From: Thalassoglobus neptunius
GTDB lineage: Bacteria > Planctomycetota > Planctomycetia > Planctomycetales > Planctomycetaceae
Length of the DNA stretch: 64,000 bases
Direction: 5' to 3'
Assembly (NCBI RefSeq): GCF_007859735.1
Contig: NZ_SIHI01000001.1
Location: 466,848-530,847, forward strand
Every line of letters begins with the position of its first letter. The first letter of the stretch is position 1. The position numbers were made by a program, and so were the translations under genes. This document shows positions 1-8,150 of this stretch, piece after piece. The notes under the pieces are model-generated. The model did no database searches, had not been told where the DNA came from, and saw only the letters and a program-made list of their open reading frames with translations.

Positions 1-245
1 CACTTGGAACTCATCTTGTCGTAGTCGAGCCAGTTCAGGTCATCCGGATCGCCGGTCATTTCGCGGAAGTGATCTCGGAACGGACCCTGTGCATTCTTCA
101 GGTATCCTTCTGCGGTCCACGGATCGGGGCCGCTCATTGTTCCGTACTTCCACATTCCTTCGTAAAGAAGTTGCCAGCCAATCGCTACGCGCAGCACAAC
201 GAGCAGGAGAATCGCAAACCACGAGATTCGCCGAAGGTCTTTCAC
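1..245 (-). CDS. DoxX-like integral membrane protein, N-terminal fragment
   Basis: Reverse-strand reading frame cut by the left window edge, so only about 81 N-terminal residues are present. It opens with a short basic stretch and one hydrophobic segment (residues 8-20), then GWQLLYEGMWK, and later a GYLKNAQGPFR stretch followed by MTGDPDDLNWLDYDK. This pattern resembles planctomycete DoxX/DoxD-type (TQO small-subunit-like) membrane proteins, which are quinone-linked or of unknown role. The start is taken as GTG at 245 because GAGG lies 9 bases upstream; a TTG at 275 in the same frame is the alternative. The family call rests on the N-terminus only. Confidence 0.65.
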   Translation of the reverse strand, partial: MKDLRRISWFAILLLVVLRVAIGWQLLYEGMWKYGTMSGPDPWTAEGYLKNAQGPFRDHFREMTGDPDDLNWLDYDKMSSK

Positions 246-499
246 TCTCAGTATCCTCGACAGGGTTGAGTTCAATCAGGGAAGGCAACTGGCCGGCAAT
301 CTTTCGCTTCCGGTTTCAATCGCTCCGCGGAAATTTTGATCTTGAATGGCACTCACGATCGAATGAGTACCGGTTGTGTCAGTCTTTAATTGGAATGCAG
401 GTTCTGGAAATTTGGAAGATCCACCCCGGCTCCCGATTCTCACCTGCTGAAACCCGAGTTTGACCGCAGTCAAAAACAGTGTTCCCCCGCAGCGAATCA

Positions 500-1588
500 T
501 CAGGAGATGTCACTGCTGAAATGAATCAGTCCGGGATCAATGTTGCGGATGTGTGGTTCCAGGTGGCGTCCCTGGGAGGGAGGAGGGACGAAAATCAACC
601 CGACCTGTGGGTGATCATCGCAATACTTTAATGCGTTGTCGAGTCCCATGACATAGAAAGCTGTCGATAGTGCATCAGCTTCTGTGGCAGTGGGGGCGAG
701 AACGCTTACGGACAGCAATCCACCGGCGGGCCAGCCAGTCCGCGGGTCGAGCAAGTGTCCGTATCGGCGGCCTTCGTGTCGAAAGTATTGGATGTTCGAA
801 CCACTGGTCGCCATCGCGACATTCTTGAGGAGAATGGTGGCGTAACGTTGTTCGGTGAACAACGGATTCTTCAGGCCGACAGGCCATCCATTGTGTTCCC
901 CATGTGTCCCCCTAGCAATCAGGCTGCTTTGACCTCCATGCACGAGAAAGGCATCGATTTCTTCGTACTTCAGGTGATCTGCCGCTTGATCGATTCCGTA
1001 GCCCTTGCCGATTGAGGCGAAGTCAAGCAGCAAGTCCCGGTCGAAGGAGACGGTTGGACCGTCGCCGATTTTGACATGCTGAAATCCGGATTGCTCCAAA
1101 GCGGTTTCAATTTCCTGATCGGTCGGAATCCGATTTTCAGATCGCGCAGTTTTCCAGAGTTGAATCAGTCGACCGGTCGCTGGGTCGAAACATCCTCCGG
1201 TGTCTTGAAAAAGTGTCGAACAGGTCGAGAGAAATTCCGCGAGCGATTCCGAAATCGAGACGGGGCTCTCAGCTGCGCTGCGGTTTACTTTCGCGATTTC
1301 GCTGTCGTCGCGGTAAATCGTCAGCATCTGTTCTGCATCGCGCACGCGATCGAAAGCGTCAGAAGCTGCCATCACCCGACGAGGGGCTCCCGGATTCATA
1401 ATGACCGACCAGCCACAGCCCATGGCTTTTGTTTCAAGGCGAACGGTGTCTCCCGCAACCGGTGCGGTGGGCTTCTGTTGATCGTCGAGAATCGCATCCG
1501 CAATCTCGTCTCCCGCGTGGCGAATCTCGCGTTTTGCGGCACGGCCGGTGAGAAAATCGCGACGATTGGAATCGGGAGGGAGGGTCAT
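500..1588 (-). CDS. apbE: FAD:protein FMN transferase (ApbE family), copy 1
   Basis: The 362-residue product matches ApbE, which moves FMN from FAD onto a threonine or serine of target flavoproteins using magnesium. Visible marks are the AMGCGWSV segment, the GKGYGIDQAADHL segment, HGGQSSL, HLLDPRTGWPAGG near the C-terminus, and the EADALSTAF segment expected to help bind metal. The N-terminus has an RRDFLTG motif like a Tat signal but no hydrophobic core follows, so export is doubtful. It lies just upstream, on the same strand, of the DoxX-like fragment, with about 250 bases between. A second, divergent ApbE lies at 8151-9254. The acceptor protein is not obvious. Confidence 0.9.
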   Translation of the reverse strand: MTLPPDSNRRDFLTGRAAKREIRHAGDEIADAILDDQQKPTAPVAGDTVRLETKAMGCGWSVIMNPGAPRRVMAASDAFDRVRDAEQMLTIYRDDSEIAKVNRSAAESPVSISESLAEFLSTCSTLFQDTGGCFDPATGRLIQLWKTARSENRIPTDQEIETALEQSGFQHVKIGDGPTVSFDRDLLLDFASIGKGYGIDQAADHLKYEEIDAFLVHGGQSSLIARGTHGEHNGWPVGLKNPLFTEQRYATILLKNVAMATSGSNIQYFRHEGRRYGHLLDPRTGWPAGGLLSVSVLAPTATEADALSTAFYVMGLDNALKYCDDHPQVGLIFVPPPSQGRHLEPHIRNIDPGLIHFSSDIS

Positions 1589-1687
1589 ATCTTCATATGG
1601 ATCTGAGTCGTTGGATGCGTTGAGTCGCTGGAGGGATCAACGAACGTCATTTTCAGTCTGGCAGGAACAGGTGTGGAATTCCACTCC

Positions 1688-1715
1688 TTGAAGTCAAGTT
1701 TCGGGTGGCTATACT
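1688..1715 (+). promoter_or_regulatory. Possible sigma70-type promoter
   Basis: TTGAAG at 1688-1693 and TATACT at 1710-1715 are separated by 16 bases and point toward the peroxiredoxin gene, whose start codon lies about 315 bases downstream. This is a match by eye to the housekeeping consensus. Planctomycete promoters are poorly defined, so it is only a candidate. Confidence 0.3.
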
Positions 1716-1921
1716 CCACACAGTGATCGGGAGATGCTCAGGCCATCGGTGAGCGGAACAAAGCGCATTGGTTTGAGACGGTGAACGCTGCAATCAAAGT
1801 TGGTGCATCATCTCCTTCGAGGAGAGGGGGCAACCCGTTGGGATTGCAGTGACTCTGTCATGATGGCTGACATCTGCGACGATGGCTGGCATCTATAACG
1901 ACGGCTGAAAGGGGCAAGGCC

Positions 1922-1937
1922 GACAAGAATTCTTGTC
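1922..1937. repeat. Perfect 16-bp palindrome, possible operator
   Basis: GACAAGAATTCTTGTC reads the same on both strands and lies about 93 bases before the peroxiredoxin start. Its 12-base core CAAGAATTCTTG recurs inside an 18-base palindrome at 23425-23442. It could be a repressor site or a dispersed repeat. Confidence 0.5.
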
Positions 1938-2029
1938 CCTTTTCCATCAATTTAAATATCTACTGTCCTTCAGGGCAGATCGAATCTGATTCTCAATTTC
2001 TCAAGCAAACTCTTCAGGAGATACAAAAG

Positions 2030-2572
2030 ATGAGTGCACAAGTCGGTCAACCCGCACCAGATTTCAAAGTTCAAGCTTACGATCGAACCAAAGATGGATC
2101 GGACGCACAGTTCGGAGATCTGTCACTGGCAGATTTTAAAGGCAAGTGGGTTTGCCTCTTCTTCTATCCTCTCGATTTCACCTTCGTCTGTCCGACTGAG
2201 CTTGTTTCGTTCAACGACAATCTCGGTGAGTTCGAAGATCGTGAATGTGCTGTTCTGACTGCCAGCACCGACAGCGTTTATTCACACAAAGGCTGGTGCG
2301 ACAGCCACGAAGATCTCGCGAAGCTGAAATACCCAATGCTCGCTGATACGACTCATCAGCTCTCACGCGACTACGGCGTTCTCAAAGAAGACGCCGGAAT
2401 TGCTTATCGCGGAATCTTCTTGATCGATCCGAACGGAGTTGTTCGCTGGTCGGCGATTCACGATCTGAGCGTTGGTCGAAACGTGCACGAAGTGCTGCGA
2501 GTTCTCGATGCATTGCAGACAGACAAGCTCTGCCCATGTAACTGGAAAAAGGGCGAAGAAACACTCAGCTAA
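2030..2572 (+). CDS. AhpC/Prx1-type 2-Cys peroxiredoxin
   Basis: The 180-residue protein reduces hydrogen peroxide and organic hydroperoxides in the cytoplasm. The peroxidatic cysteine is Cys54 in FTFVCPTE. The C-terminal tail LCPCNWKKGEE offers the resolving cysteine, with two candidates (Cys168 and Cys170), where most AhpC proteins have VCPANW. Length and motif order fit the typical 2-Cys class. An AGGAG lies 9 bases before the ATG. A strong terminator follows at 2653-2682, so it can be transcribed alone, but the AhpD-like gene comes next and may supply its reductant. Confidence 0.93.
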   Translation: MSAQVGQPAPDFKVQAYDRTKDGSDAQFGDLSLADFKGKWVCLFFYPLDFTFVCPTELVSFNDNLGEFEDRECAVLTASTDSVYSHKGWCDSHEDLAKLKYPMLADTTHQLSRDYGVLKEDAGIAYRGIFLIDPNGVVRWSAIHDLSVGRNVHEVLRVLDALQTDKLCPCNWKKGEETLS

Positions 2573-2652
2573 ACCTCTTCAAGGTTTCGCTGGGTTCGCC
2601 CGGATGCGTTCCGATTAAACGATCGCATCGAACTTCGATGGACTGTGGTCAA

Positions 2653-2682
2653 CGGGGGAGCATATGGGCTCCCCCGCTTTTC
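2653..2682 (+). terminator. Rho-independent terminator after peroxiredoxin
   Basis: Perfect 9-bp G+C-rich stem CGGGGGAGC/GCTCCCCCG with a 6-base loop, followed by CTTTTC. It lies between the peroxiredoxin stop and the AhpD-like start, so it should lower readthrough into the second gene. Confidence 0.8.
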
Positions 2683-2727
2683 AGATCTGTCAATTTTGCT
2701 CAGCCTGAAGAATCAGGAGTGTCTTTG

Positions 2728-3354
2728 ATGTCGGCTTTTCTCTCTCCAATTGATCCTGAGAACGCGTCCGAAGACGCTGCAAAACTCCTCGACCGCGTTC
2801 GAGATATGCTCGACGGAGAAGAGCTTCCGGAACCATTTCTGGTCTATGCTCACGTCGAGCCGTTCCTGAAAGACTTTTACATGAACTTCAAGAAGTTCGT
2901 GTACTCCGATGGGGCGATTGACGCCAAAACGCGATCGGCGATTGCGTTGGCTGTCGCTGCCCATGCCAAGTCGAAGGCTTGGGGAGAATACTTCCGGTCG
3001 CGCTGTTCGAAGCTTGGTTTCAGTGTTCAGCAGATCGCAGAGATCCTGGCCATTGCGTCGACGAATTATATGTACAACACATTCTTTAAGTTTCGCGATA
3101 TCAGCGGAACGGATCTGTTCGACGGAATGGGAGTCGGTCTTCGTGCCCATACGTTTTCGAACACCTCACTCGGCGACGAACTCGTCGAATTGATCAATGT
3201 GGCGGTGAGCGATCTCAATGCTTGCCAACCGTGCACAGCTGGGCATGTCGAAAAAGCCAAGAAGCTCGGACTCAGTGGCGAGCAGATTCTGGAGTCCATT
3301 CAGTGCGCAGCGACCGTTTATGCGGGTGCGCAGTTTCTGAACTCCGTGAGTTAA
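2728..3354 (+). CDS. Carboxymuconolactone decarboxylase / AhpD-like alkylhydroperoxidase family protein
   Basis: The 208-residue protein appears to have two CMD-like helical halves. The second carries ACQPCTAGH, the CxxCxxxH redox site of AhpD (Cys166, Cys169, His173), preceded by acidic residues in ELVELINVAV. AhpD proteins reduce AhpC-type peroxiredoxins, which fits the peroxiredoxin just upstream. The ATG at 2728 is chosen because CAGGAG lies 8 bases before it; the longer frame from 2638 would translate through the terminator hairpin. The partner electron source is unknown. Confidence 0.85.
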   Translation: MSAFLSPIDPENASEDAAKLLDRVRDMLDGEELPEPFLVYAHVEPFLKDFYMNFKKFVYSDGAIDAKTRSAIALAVAAHAKSKAWGEYFRSRCSKLGFSVQQIAEILAIASTNYMYNTFFKFRDISGTDLFDGMGVGLRAHTFSNTSLGDELVELINVAVSDLNACQPCTAGHVEKAKKLGLSGEQILESIQCAATVYAGAQFLNSVS

Positions 3355-3449
3355 TATTGAACGCAGTGAACTGATTTCGATCGCCGCGAGCGGATTTCGA
3401 ACTCAGTGAACTGTCCGGTCCATTCAATCGCGGAGACTGGAGAGAATTA

Positions 3450-3474
3450 CGGTTCTGCGATGGAAACAGAACCG
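3450..3474. terminator. Hairpin between convergent genes
   Basis: Perfect 8-bp stem CGGTTCTG/CAGAACCG with a 9-base loop, between the stops of the AhpD-like gene and the opposing secreted-protein gene. There is no clear T run on either side, so terminator function is uncertain. Confidence 0.35.
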
Positions 3475-3493
3475 CTTCGCGTCGTTCGAAAGC

Positions 3494-5401
3494 CTATTGC
3501 CTCGACGTTTCCTGTCGAATTGGCTCGACGCCCGTGACCTGTGCTCGTGGCTGCGAGGTGTCTCGCACGAACGCCTCGCTCGACCGAACATAACCAGTGT
3601 TGCCGGCGGAATCGCGGGCTTCGATTCGCACGTAAAACTCTGAGTTCAAATGGTTGGGTAAGTTCCAAACATATCGTTCGACATTTTCCATCGGTTGCGC
3701 GATCGGAGTCCATGGACCGGTTGGGAACGTTGCGTAAGAGAGAACAACGGGCGCTTTGGCCAATTCCACTTCCTCGATCTTCCAGGTGATGACCAGTTGA
3801 TCAAGGTTCTCCGGGCTGAGGTATTGAATCGGATTCAATGTGATTCGTGGAGGAGTCCTGTCGACGAAGACGGTGATCTCCGGTGCTTCTCCCGGTTGCG
3901 GAGGCGTGCTCAAGACTCCGACCCCGTTGCGAACACGGAATGAGAAGCCGTACTCTCCATCTCTCGGGACGGTCACATTAATGGGCGAAGTTCGGTCGGC
4001 ATCGCTTCCGTAGTGATACCACTTCTGACCTCTGTCCTCAGTGATATACAACTCGATGCTGTTCACTCCGGTCGGTCCAACTCCATCGACTTGATAGCCG
4101 ATTTCAAACGTCGCGGAATTCACCACATGACCGCGTTCTGCACGAGGAGGAAGAACGGGTTGTTTCTGTTCCTCAACGACTTCAGTTTGCGGCGTCGAGA
4201 CAGATGGCGTCTTCTCAGGCAGGACGAGATTCTGGTCAACGGCTTCTGTCGATGATTCTTGAGGATTCACCGGACGAACCGCTCTTACAGCTTCCTTCTG
4301 AGTGGCTTCTTTGCTCATCGGTTCATTCGATGGCGAAGATGTCGAAGGACTGGCAGCCTCCGTTGTTGTCGAATCACTCAGCGTGCTGGAAGGTCGCGGA
4401 GTGACAGATGCAGCAGTGAGTGCATCGGATTTGGAACTTTTGGCTTCAGGTTTAACAATCGGCGAAGTGGTTGAGTCCGTGGCCCAGACAGGAGCGGACG
4501 TTTGGCCGACTGCGTCTGGTTGAGTTGGAGTTTCGTTCGCTTCCGAGGCTGGTCGAATGACGGATTTCTCGGTTTTCTCTTTCGGATCAGACACCAGATT
4601 GACCGGAGTCTTGGGCTGCGAAGAATCCTGATGAGACGGATTCAGGTGTTCAAACGGATTCCCGGAAGGTTGATTCGCAGCAACGGGAGCGGCAGAAGAG
4701 CGCCCCGGTGAATTCGGAAGTGCCAACCCGGAGACAATCGCTTGAGCCGATGACTCGGCATGATTGCCGGCGAGGTCTTCGACCGAAGCCCGAACTTCGA
4801 CGACTCCGGCGGAATCGACGGTCCAGGAAACGCGACCACTCGCGTCCTGATTGATCGCCACAGGTTCCCAGGATTTCGTATGGGAATTGAAGACGTCAAT
4901 TTTCAGAGATTCCGCCACGAGAAAATCGTCGTTGGCGTCCCATTTCATTTCGATGCGGCCGGACGCTGACTCTTCAACTTCAACACTGAGCCGCGGCGCG
5001 GACGAGTCAACGACGACTTTCAATCCAGCAACGTGAGGACCGGCGGGATAAGTGAGTCCGCCAGCTGCGAGCGTTCTGACCGAGAACCAGTACTCTCCGT
5101 CTGACTGTGCTTTGAAGACAAACGAGTTTGCAGCGGGGTCAACAGATTCGTGTCGCTTCCAACTGGCTCCCCGATTGTCTGAAACGAAGAGTTGGATTTC
5201 GTTCGCTCCGAGTCTCTTCAGTTCGGCTGGATCGAAATCAAATGGGATGCGGAACTTGTTTGACTTCGAGAAGATCGGGGCCGATTCCGGAGTCTGTGCG
5301 GTTCCCTCATTGAGAAGGCCGGTGACCCCGGCGAGGCAGAGGAGACTCCGTCCAAGGAGTTTGCGGATCGACTTCAGGCTGTGGAATGGCTGAGGCGTCA
5401 T
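3494..5401 (-). CDS. Large secreted protein with repeated Ig/FN3-like beta domains
   Basis: The 635-residue product has a signal peptide (SIRKLLGRSLLCLAGVTGLL, then GTAQ). Residues about 45-215 hold beta-rich modules with SDNRGASWKRH and DGEYWFSVRT. A long Ser/Thr/Pro-rich linker (about 225-410) follows, then a second module with the closely similar TEDRGQKWYHY and DGEYGFSFRVRNG, and a final Ig-like segment. The two modules look like internal duplicates. Planctomycetes carry such proteins, sometimes annotated as Ser/Thr-rich anchored proteins, with no known function. It is probably periplasmic or surface exposed. It ends convergently with the AhpD-like gene. Confidence 0.75.
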   Translation of the reverse strand: MTPQPFHSLKSIRKLLGRSLLCLAGVTGLLNEGTAQTPESAPIFSKSNKFRIPFDFDPAELKRLGANEIQLFVSDNRGASWKRHESVDPAANSFVFKAQSDGEYWFSVRTLAAGGLTYPAGPHVAGLKVVVDSSAPRLSVEVEESASGRIEMKWDANDDFLVAESLKIDVFNSHTKSWEPVAINQDASGRVSWTVDSAGVVEVRASVEDLAGNHAESSAQAIVSGLALPNSPGRSSAAPVAANQPSGNPFEHLNPSHQDSSQPKTPVNLVSDPKEKTEKSVIRPASEANETPTQPDAVGQTSAPVWATDSTTSPIVKPEAKSSKSDALTAASVTPRPSSTLSDSTTTEAASPSTSSPSNEPMSKEATQKEAVRAVRPVNPQESSTEAVDQNLVLPEKTPSVSTPQTEVVEEQKQPVLPPRAERGHVVNSATFEIGYQVDGVGPTGVNSIELYITEDRGQKWYHYGSDADRTSPINVTVPRDGEYGFSFRVRNGVGVLSTPPQPGEAPEITVFVDRTPPRITLNPIQYLSPENLDQLVITWKIEEVELAKAPVVLSYATFPTGPWTPIAQPMENVERYVWNLPNHLNSEFYVRIEARDSAGNTGYVRSSEAFVRDTSQPRAQVTGVEPIRQETSRQ

Positions 5402-5886
5402 GGCTCTGAGTTCATGCAGTTTGGTCTATGCGACGGGAGCCGAAAGTGATCAACCGGTCATGCCGGTGACTATGACGAGAACAAGCCACTTGTCTGCATG
5501 CGCACGCAGGCACGGGTTCGGTCAATGTTTTACGGAGTTTGCTCGTTCGAGAGTTGTAAAACCCGTTTCAAAGTTGTTCTCACGCGGAATCCTTCCGCCA
5601 CTTACAAATCATTTCTTCGCGCAAATGCGGAAGATCCCCCGAATCGTTATCGTCCACATAGCAATGAGGACTCCATTCGAAATGAGACCTCCCGTGCAAG
5701 TTGTCGCTTCCCGTATCGATCATTCGACGACCGTTTGACGTGATTCAATCTCTCGATTCATTGGGTATGGAGGACTGCCGATCCAAGCACCTGAGAGATC
5801 GTGTCAAATTTCTGACGCAAAGTGATTGAAAACTTCGAATTTCAGTAAAACCACGGAATCCCAATCCGAGCAGAGAGGCGTGTGAG
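5402..5886. other. Divergent intergenic region
   Basis: 485 bases between two divergent genes. It must hold both promoters. The small reading frames here lack ribosome sites and protein-like composition; nothing else is recognised. Confidence 0.55.
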
Positions 5887-6945
5887 ATGGAGAAAATCAG
5901 AGTCGGCATTATCGGTGCTGGTGGAATTGCGGCAAAGCTGCATCTCCCCGAGCTTGCAGAAATCGCCGAAGTGGAAATTGCGGTTCTCGGAGGACGAAAG
6001 CAAAGCCGCCTGAAGAGACTGAGCGAGCTGTTTGGAGTTCCGCACACAACCGATTCCTACGATGAGATTCTGAGTGACAAGAGCATCGATGCCGTCGTCA
6101 TCGCGCTTCCGCATCCGCTGCATGTGAGCTACGGACTGACTGCTCTCGCGGAAGGCAAGCATGTTTTCATGCAGAAGCCGCTGAGCACGTCGTTCGAAGA
6201 GGCCGATCAGTTCGTGGAAGCTGTCGATTCGTTCGACCGAGTTGTTTTTGCACTTCCCTACGTTTCGAAGCCGCATGTTCTTGCTGCTCGAAAGATGGTC
6301 GAAGACGGAAGCTTAGGAGTTGTTTCCTCCGCGACGGCACGCTTCAGTCACGGTGGCCCCGAAGTGTACTACGCAACGATTCAAGAGATTCTACAAGAGG
6401 AGCCCGAAAACGAGTTGTGGTTTTTCGATGCGGAACATGCCGAAGTCGGAGCACTTTTTGATATGGGTGTCTACGCGATTGCCCATCTGGTGGCGATTCT
6501 GGGATCGGTAAAATCGGTTTCGTGTCGGATGACCACCATGCACAAACCGACTCAACTGGAAGACACCGCGACTGCGATTCTGGAGTTTGAAAGCGGCGCT
6601 CTCGGAACGGCCGAAACCGGTTGGTGTGACGGGGCGAGAACTTACGCTTTCTCCATTCATGGATCTGAATCGAAAGTGGTCAATCCGAGTCTCACTGGCG
6701 ATTTAATTCATCTTCGTCCAAGTTCGAAAGTCGATGAAGACGCTCCGTTGCTGGAATCGAAATTGGACTTGTCCGCATTCCCGAATATCAGTGGTCATCA
6801 ACACTGGATCGATTGCATCCAACAGGGGTGTCAGCCTCCGATCAGCAACGTTTACTTTGCGCGACATGTCACGGAAATCCTGTTAAAGTGTCTGGAGTCC
6901 GCTCATCGCCGGTGTGTTGTCAACGTTCAGTCACGATTGCAATGA
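5887..6945 (+). CDS. Gfo/Idh/MocA family NAD(P)-dependent oxidoreductase
   Basis: The 352-residue protein begins with the nucleotide-binding turn VGIIGAGGIAAKLHLP and continues with the Rossmann segment AVVIALPHPLHV and HVFMQKPLS, where the family usually has EKP. A C-terminal alpha/beta substrate domain follows, with SARFSHGGPE and FDMGVYAIAHL. These enzymes oxidise or reduce sugars and related polyols in the cytoplasm; the substrate cannot be read from the sequence. GAGAGG lies about 8 bases before the ATG. It stands alone, convergent with the FGE-like gene. Confidence 0.9.
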   Translation: MEKIRVGIIGAGGIAAKLHLPELAEIAEVEIAVLGGRKQSRLKRLSELFGVPHTTDSYDEILSDKSIDAVVIALPHPLHVSYGLTALAEGKHVFMQKPLSTSFEEADQFVEAVDSFDRVVFALPYVSKPHVLAARKMVEDGSLGVVSSATARFSHGGPEVYYATIQEILQEEPENELWFFDAEHAEVGALFDMGVYAIAHLVAILGSVKSVSCRMTTMHKPTQLEDTATAILEFESGALGTAETGWCDGARTYAFSIHGSESKVVNPSLTGDLIHLRPSSKVDEDAPLLESKLDLSAFPNISGHQHWIDCIQQGCQPPISNVYFARHVTEILLKCLESAHRRCVVNVQSRLQ

Positions 6946-6974
6946 AAAAAGCCCGGTCGCAATTGCAACCGGGC
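6944..6974 (-). terminator. Terminator of the FGE-like gene
   Basis: Near-perfect inverted repeat GCCCGGT...ACCGGGC around a GCAATTGC centre at 6951-6974. A run of A residues at 6945-6950 becomes a U tract for reverse-strand transcripts leaving the FGE-like gene. Confidence 0.75.
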
Positions 6975-7020
6975 CAGTCACTCGTTGAATCAATGCGGGT
7001 CGTTCACCCGTGATTGAATT

Positions 7021-8106
7021 CTATTTTCGCAATTCGTCAGGAATATCCGGGTACAGAACCTTTTCCTGAATCTCTTCGTCAGTCGGAGGATTCAGTGGAC
7101 GGACGACGCGGAATCCAACGAAATCGGCGTCTGTGTGATACCACATACTTTGAGGAAGCTGCGGGTCCTGGATCTTCCAGTCTTCGCTCGAAGAAATGCG
7201 TTTCGCACTTCGCAACCATTCCGGGTCATCGAACCAAGATCCACCGCGTGTGACGCGAGGGTACAGGCTGCTCGGCGGAAGATATGGGTCCACAGCGACC
7301 GAGTTGGGATTGAACTGGGAATAGAAGTCGGCCTGATACTGATCAAGGCACCATTCAGCGACGTTGCCGTGCATGTCGTACAAGCCCCAGGCGTTTGGCT
7401 TTTTCTGTCCAACTTTGTGGTAAGCCTCATCGGAGTTGTCGTAGTACCAGCCGTATTCGTCCAAATCGGCAGGGTCATCGCCGAACGAGTAGGCAGTGGT
7501 CGTTCCGGCTCGACAGGCGTATTCCCATTCAGCTTCCGTTGGGAGTCGATAGTATTGGCCGGTTCGTTCGGTCAGCCAGGCACAATACATTTTCGCGGCA
7601 AGCTGAGTCATGCAGATGGCGGGGAAGCCGTCGTGACCCATTCCGAAGGTCATGTCGGTGTATTCTTTTGTGGGACGGGTCACACCATCGGCTTTTTTGT
7701 CGACTTCATCCGCCGTGCGTCCGAAGAGGTCACGCCGTTGAATGTCGAGGTTGAGTCGCCAGGTGTCGTACTCATCCCATGTGATTTCGTGTTTCCCCAT
7801 CCAGAATGGAGAAATTTTGACCTTGTGTTGTGGTCCTTCATCCGGCTCGCGATTTTCTTCGCTTTCCGGACTTCCCATCAGGAATTCCCCTCCGGGAATG
7901 GGGACCATCTCGAATGAAATTTCCGTATCTCGCAGTTTCTGGACATACGGCTTCATCTCCTTCTCTTCCGTGGCGACACTGTCCGGATCGCGGAGATAAG
8001 GGTCGTTCGGATCGGGGTCGGCAGCCATGATCGGCATGAGAATCGACATCATGATCACGCCAGCTGCGGCTTGCCAGAAGCACTGGTCAAGGCGTACTGT
8101 CAACAT
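7021..8106 (-). CDS. Secreted formylglycine-generating-enzyme (SUMF1)-like protein, catalytic cysteines absent
   Basis: The 361-residue product has an N-terminal export signal ([19 protein letters not shown]) and a SUMF1/FGE-sulfatase domain from about residue 60: [53 protein letters not shown] and VGFRVVRP. True FGE uses a cysteine pair just after the RGGS segment to oxidise sulfatase cysteines. Here that part reads [15 protein letters not shown] with no cysteine, so formylglycine formation is unlikely. FGE-fold proteins without the pair are common in planctomycetes and serve other or unknown roles. AAAGG lies 6 bases before the ATG. It is divergent from the second ApbE, 44 bases away. Confidence 0.87.
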   Translation of the reverse strand: MLTVRLDQCFWQAAAGVIMMSILMPIMAADPDPNDPYLRDPDSVATEEKEMKPYVQKLRDTEISFEMVPIPGGEFLMGSPESEENREPDEGPQHKVKISPFWMGKHEITWDEYDTWRLNLDIQRRDLFGRTADEVDKKADGVTRPTKEYTDMTFGMGHDGFPAICMTQLAAKMYCAWLTERTGQYYRLPTEAEWEYACRAGTTTAYSFGDDPADLDEYGWYYDNSDEAYHKVGQKKPNAWGLYDMHGNVAEWCLDQYQADFYSQFNPNSVAVDPYLPPSSLYPRVTRGGSWFDDPEWLRSAKRISSSEDWKIQDPQLPQSMWYHTDADFVGFRVVRPLNPPTDEEIQEKVLYPDIPDELRK

Positions 8107-8150
8107 GAAAAGCCTTTCAGTTCAAAATCGTCCAGCAAGAAGAGGTTGCG

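Larger units (their letters stand above)
1589..2029. other. Intergenic region upstream of peroxiredoxin
   Basis: 441 bases between the divergently transcribed apbE and peroxiredoxin genes. It contains a promoter-like pair at 1688-1715 and a 16-base perfect palindrome at 1922-1937. No convincing gene is seen. Confidence 0.6.

Noticed and set aside
2638-2727. Longer N-terminus for the AhpD-like protein
   Set aside because: It would be translated through the terminator hairpin and has no ribosome site; ATG 2728 has one.
3363-3412. AGTGAACTG repeated twice after the AhpD-like gene
   Set aside because: Two short copies about 40 bases apart are not enough to call a repeat family.
5400-5743. Two overlapping forward frames upstream of the oxidoreductase
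   Set aside because: No ribosome site, no recognisable motif and atypical composition; treated as intergenic.
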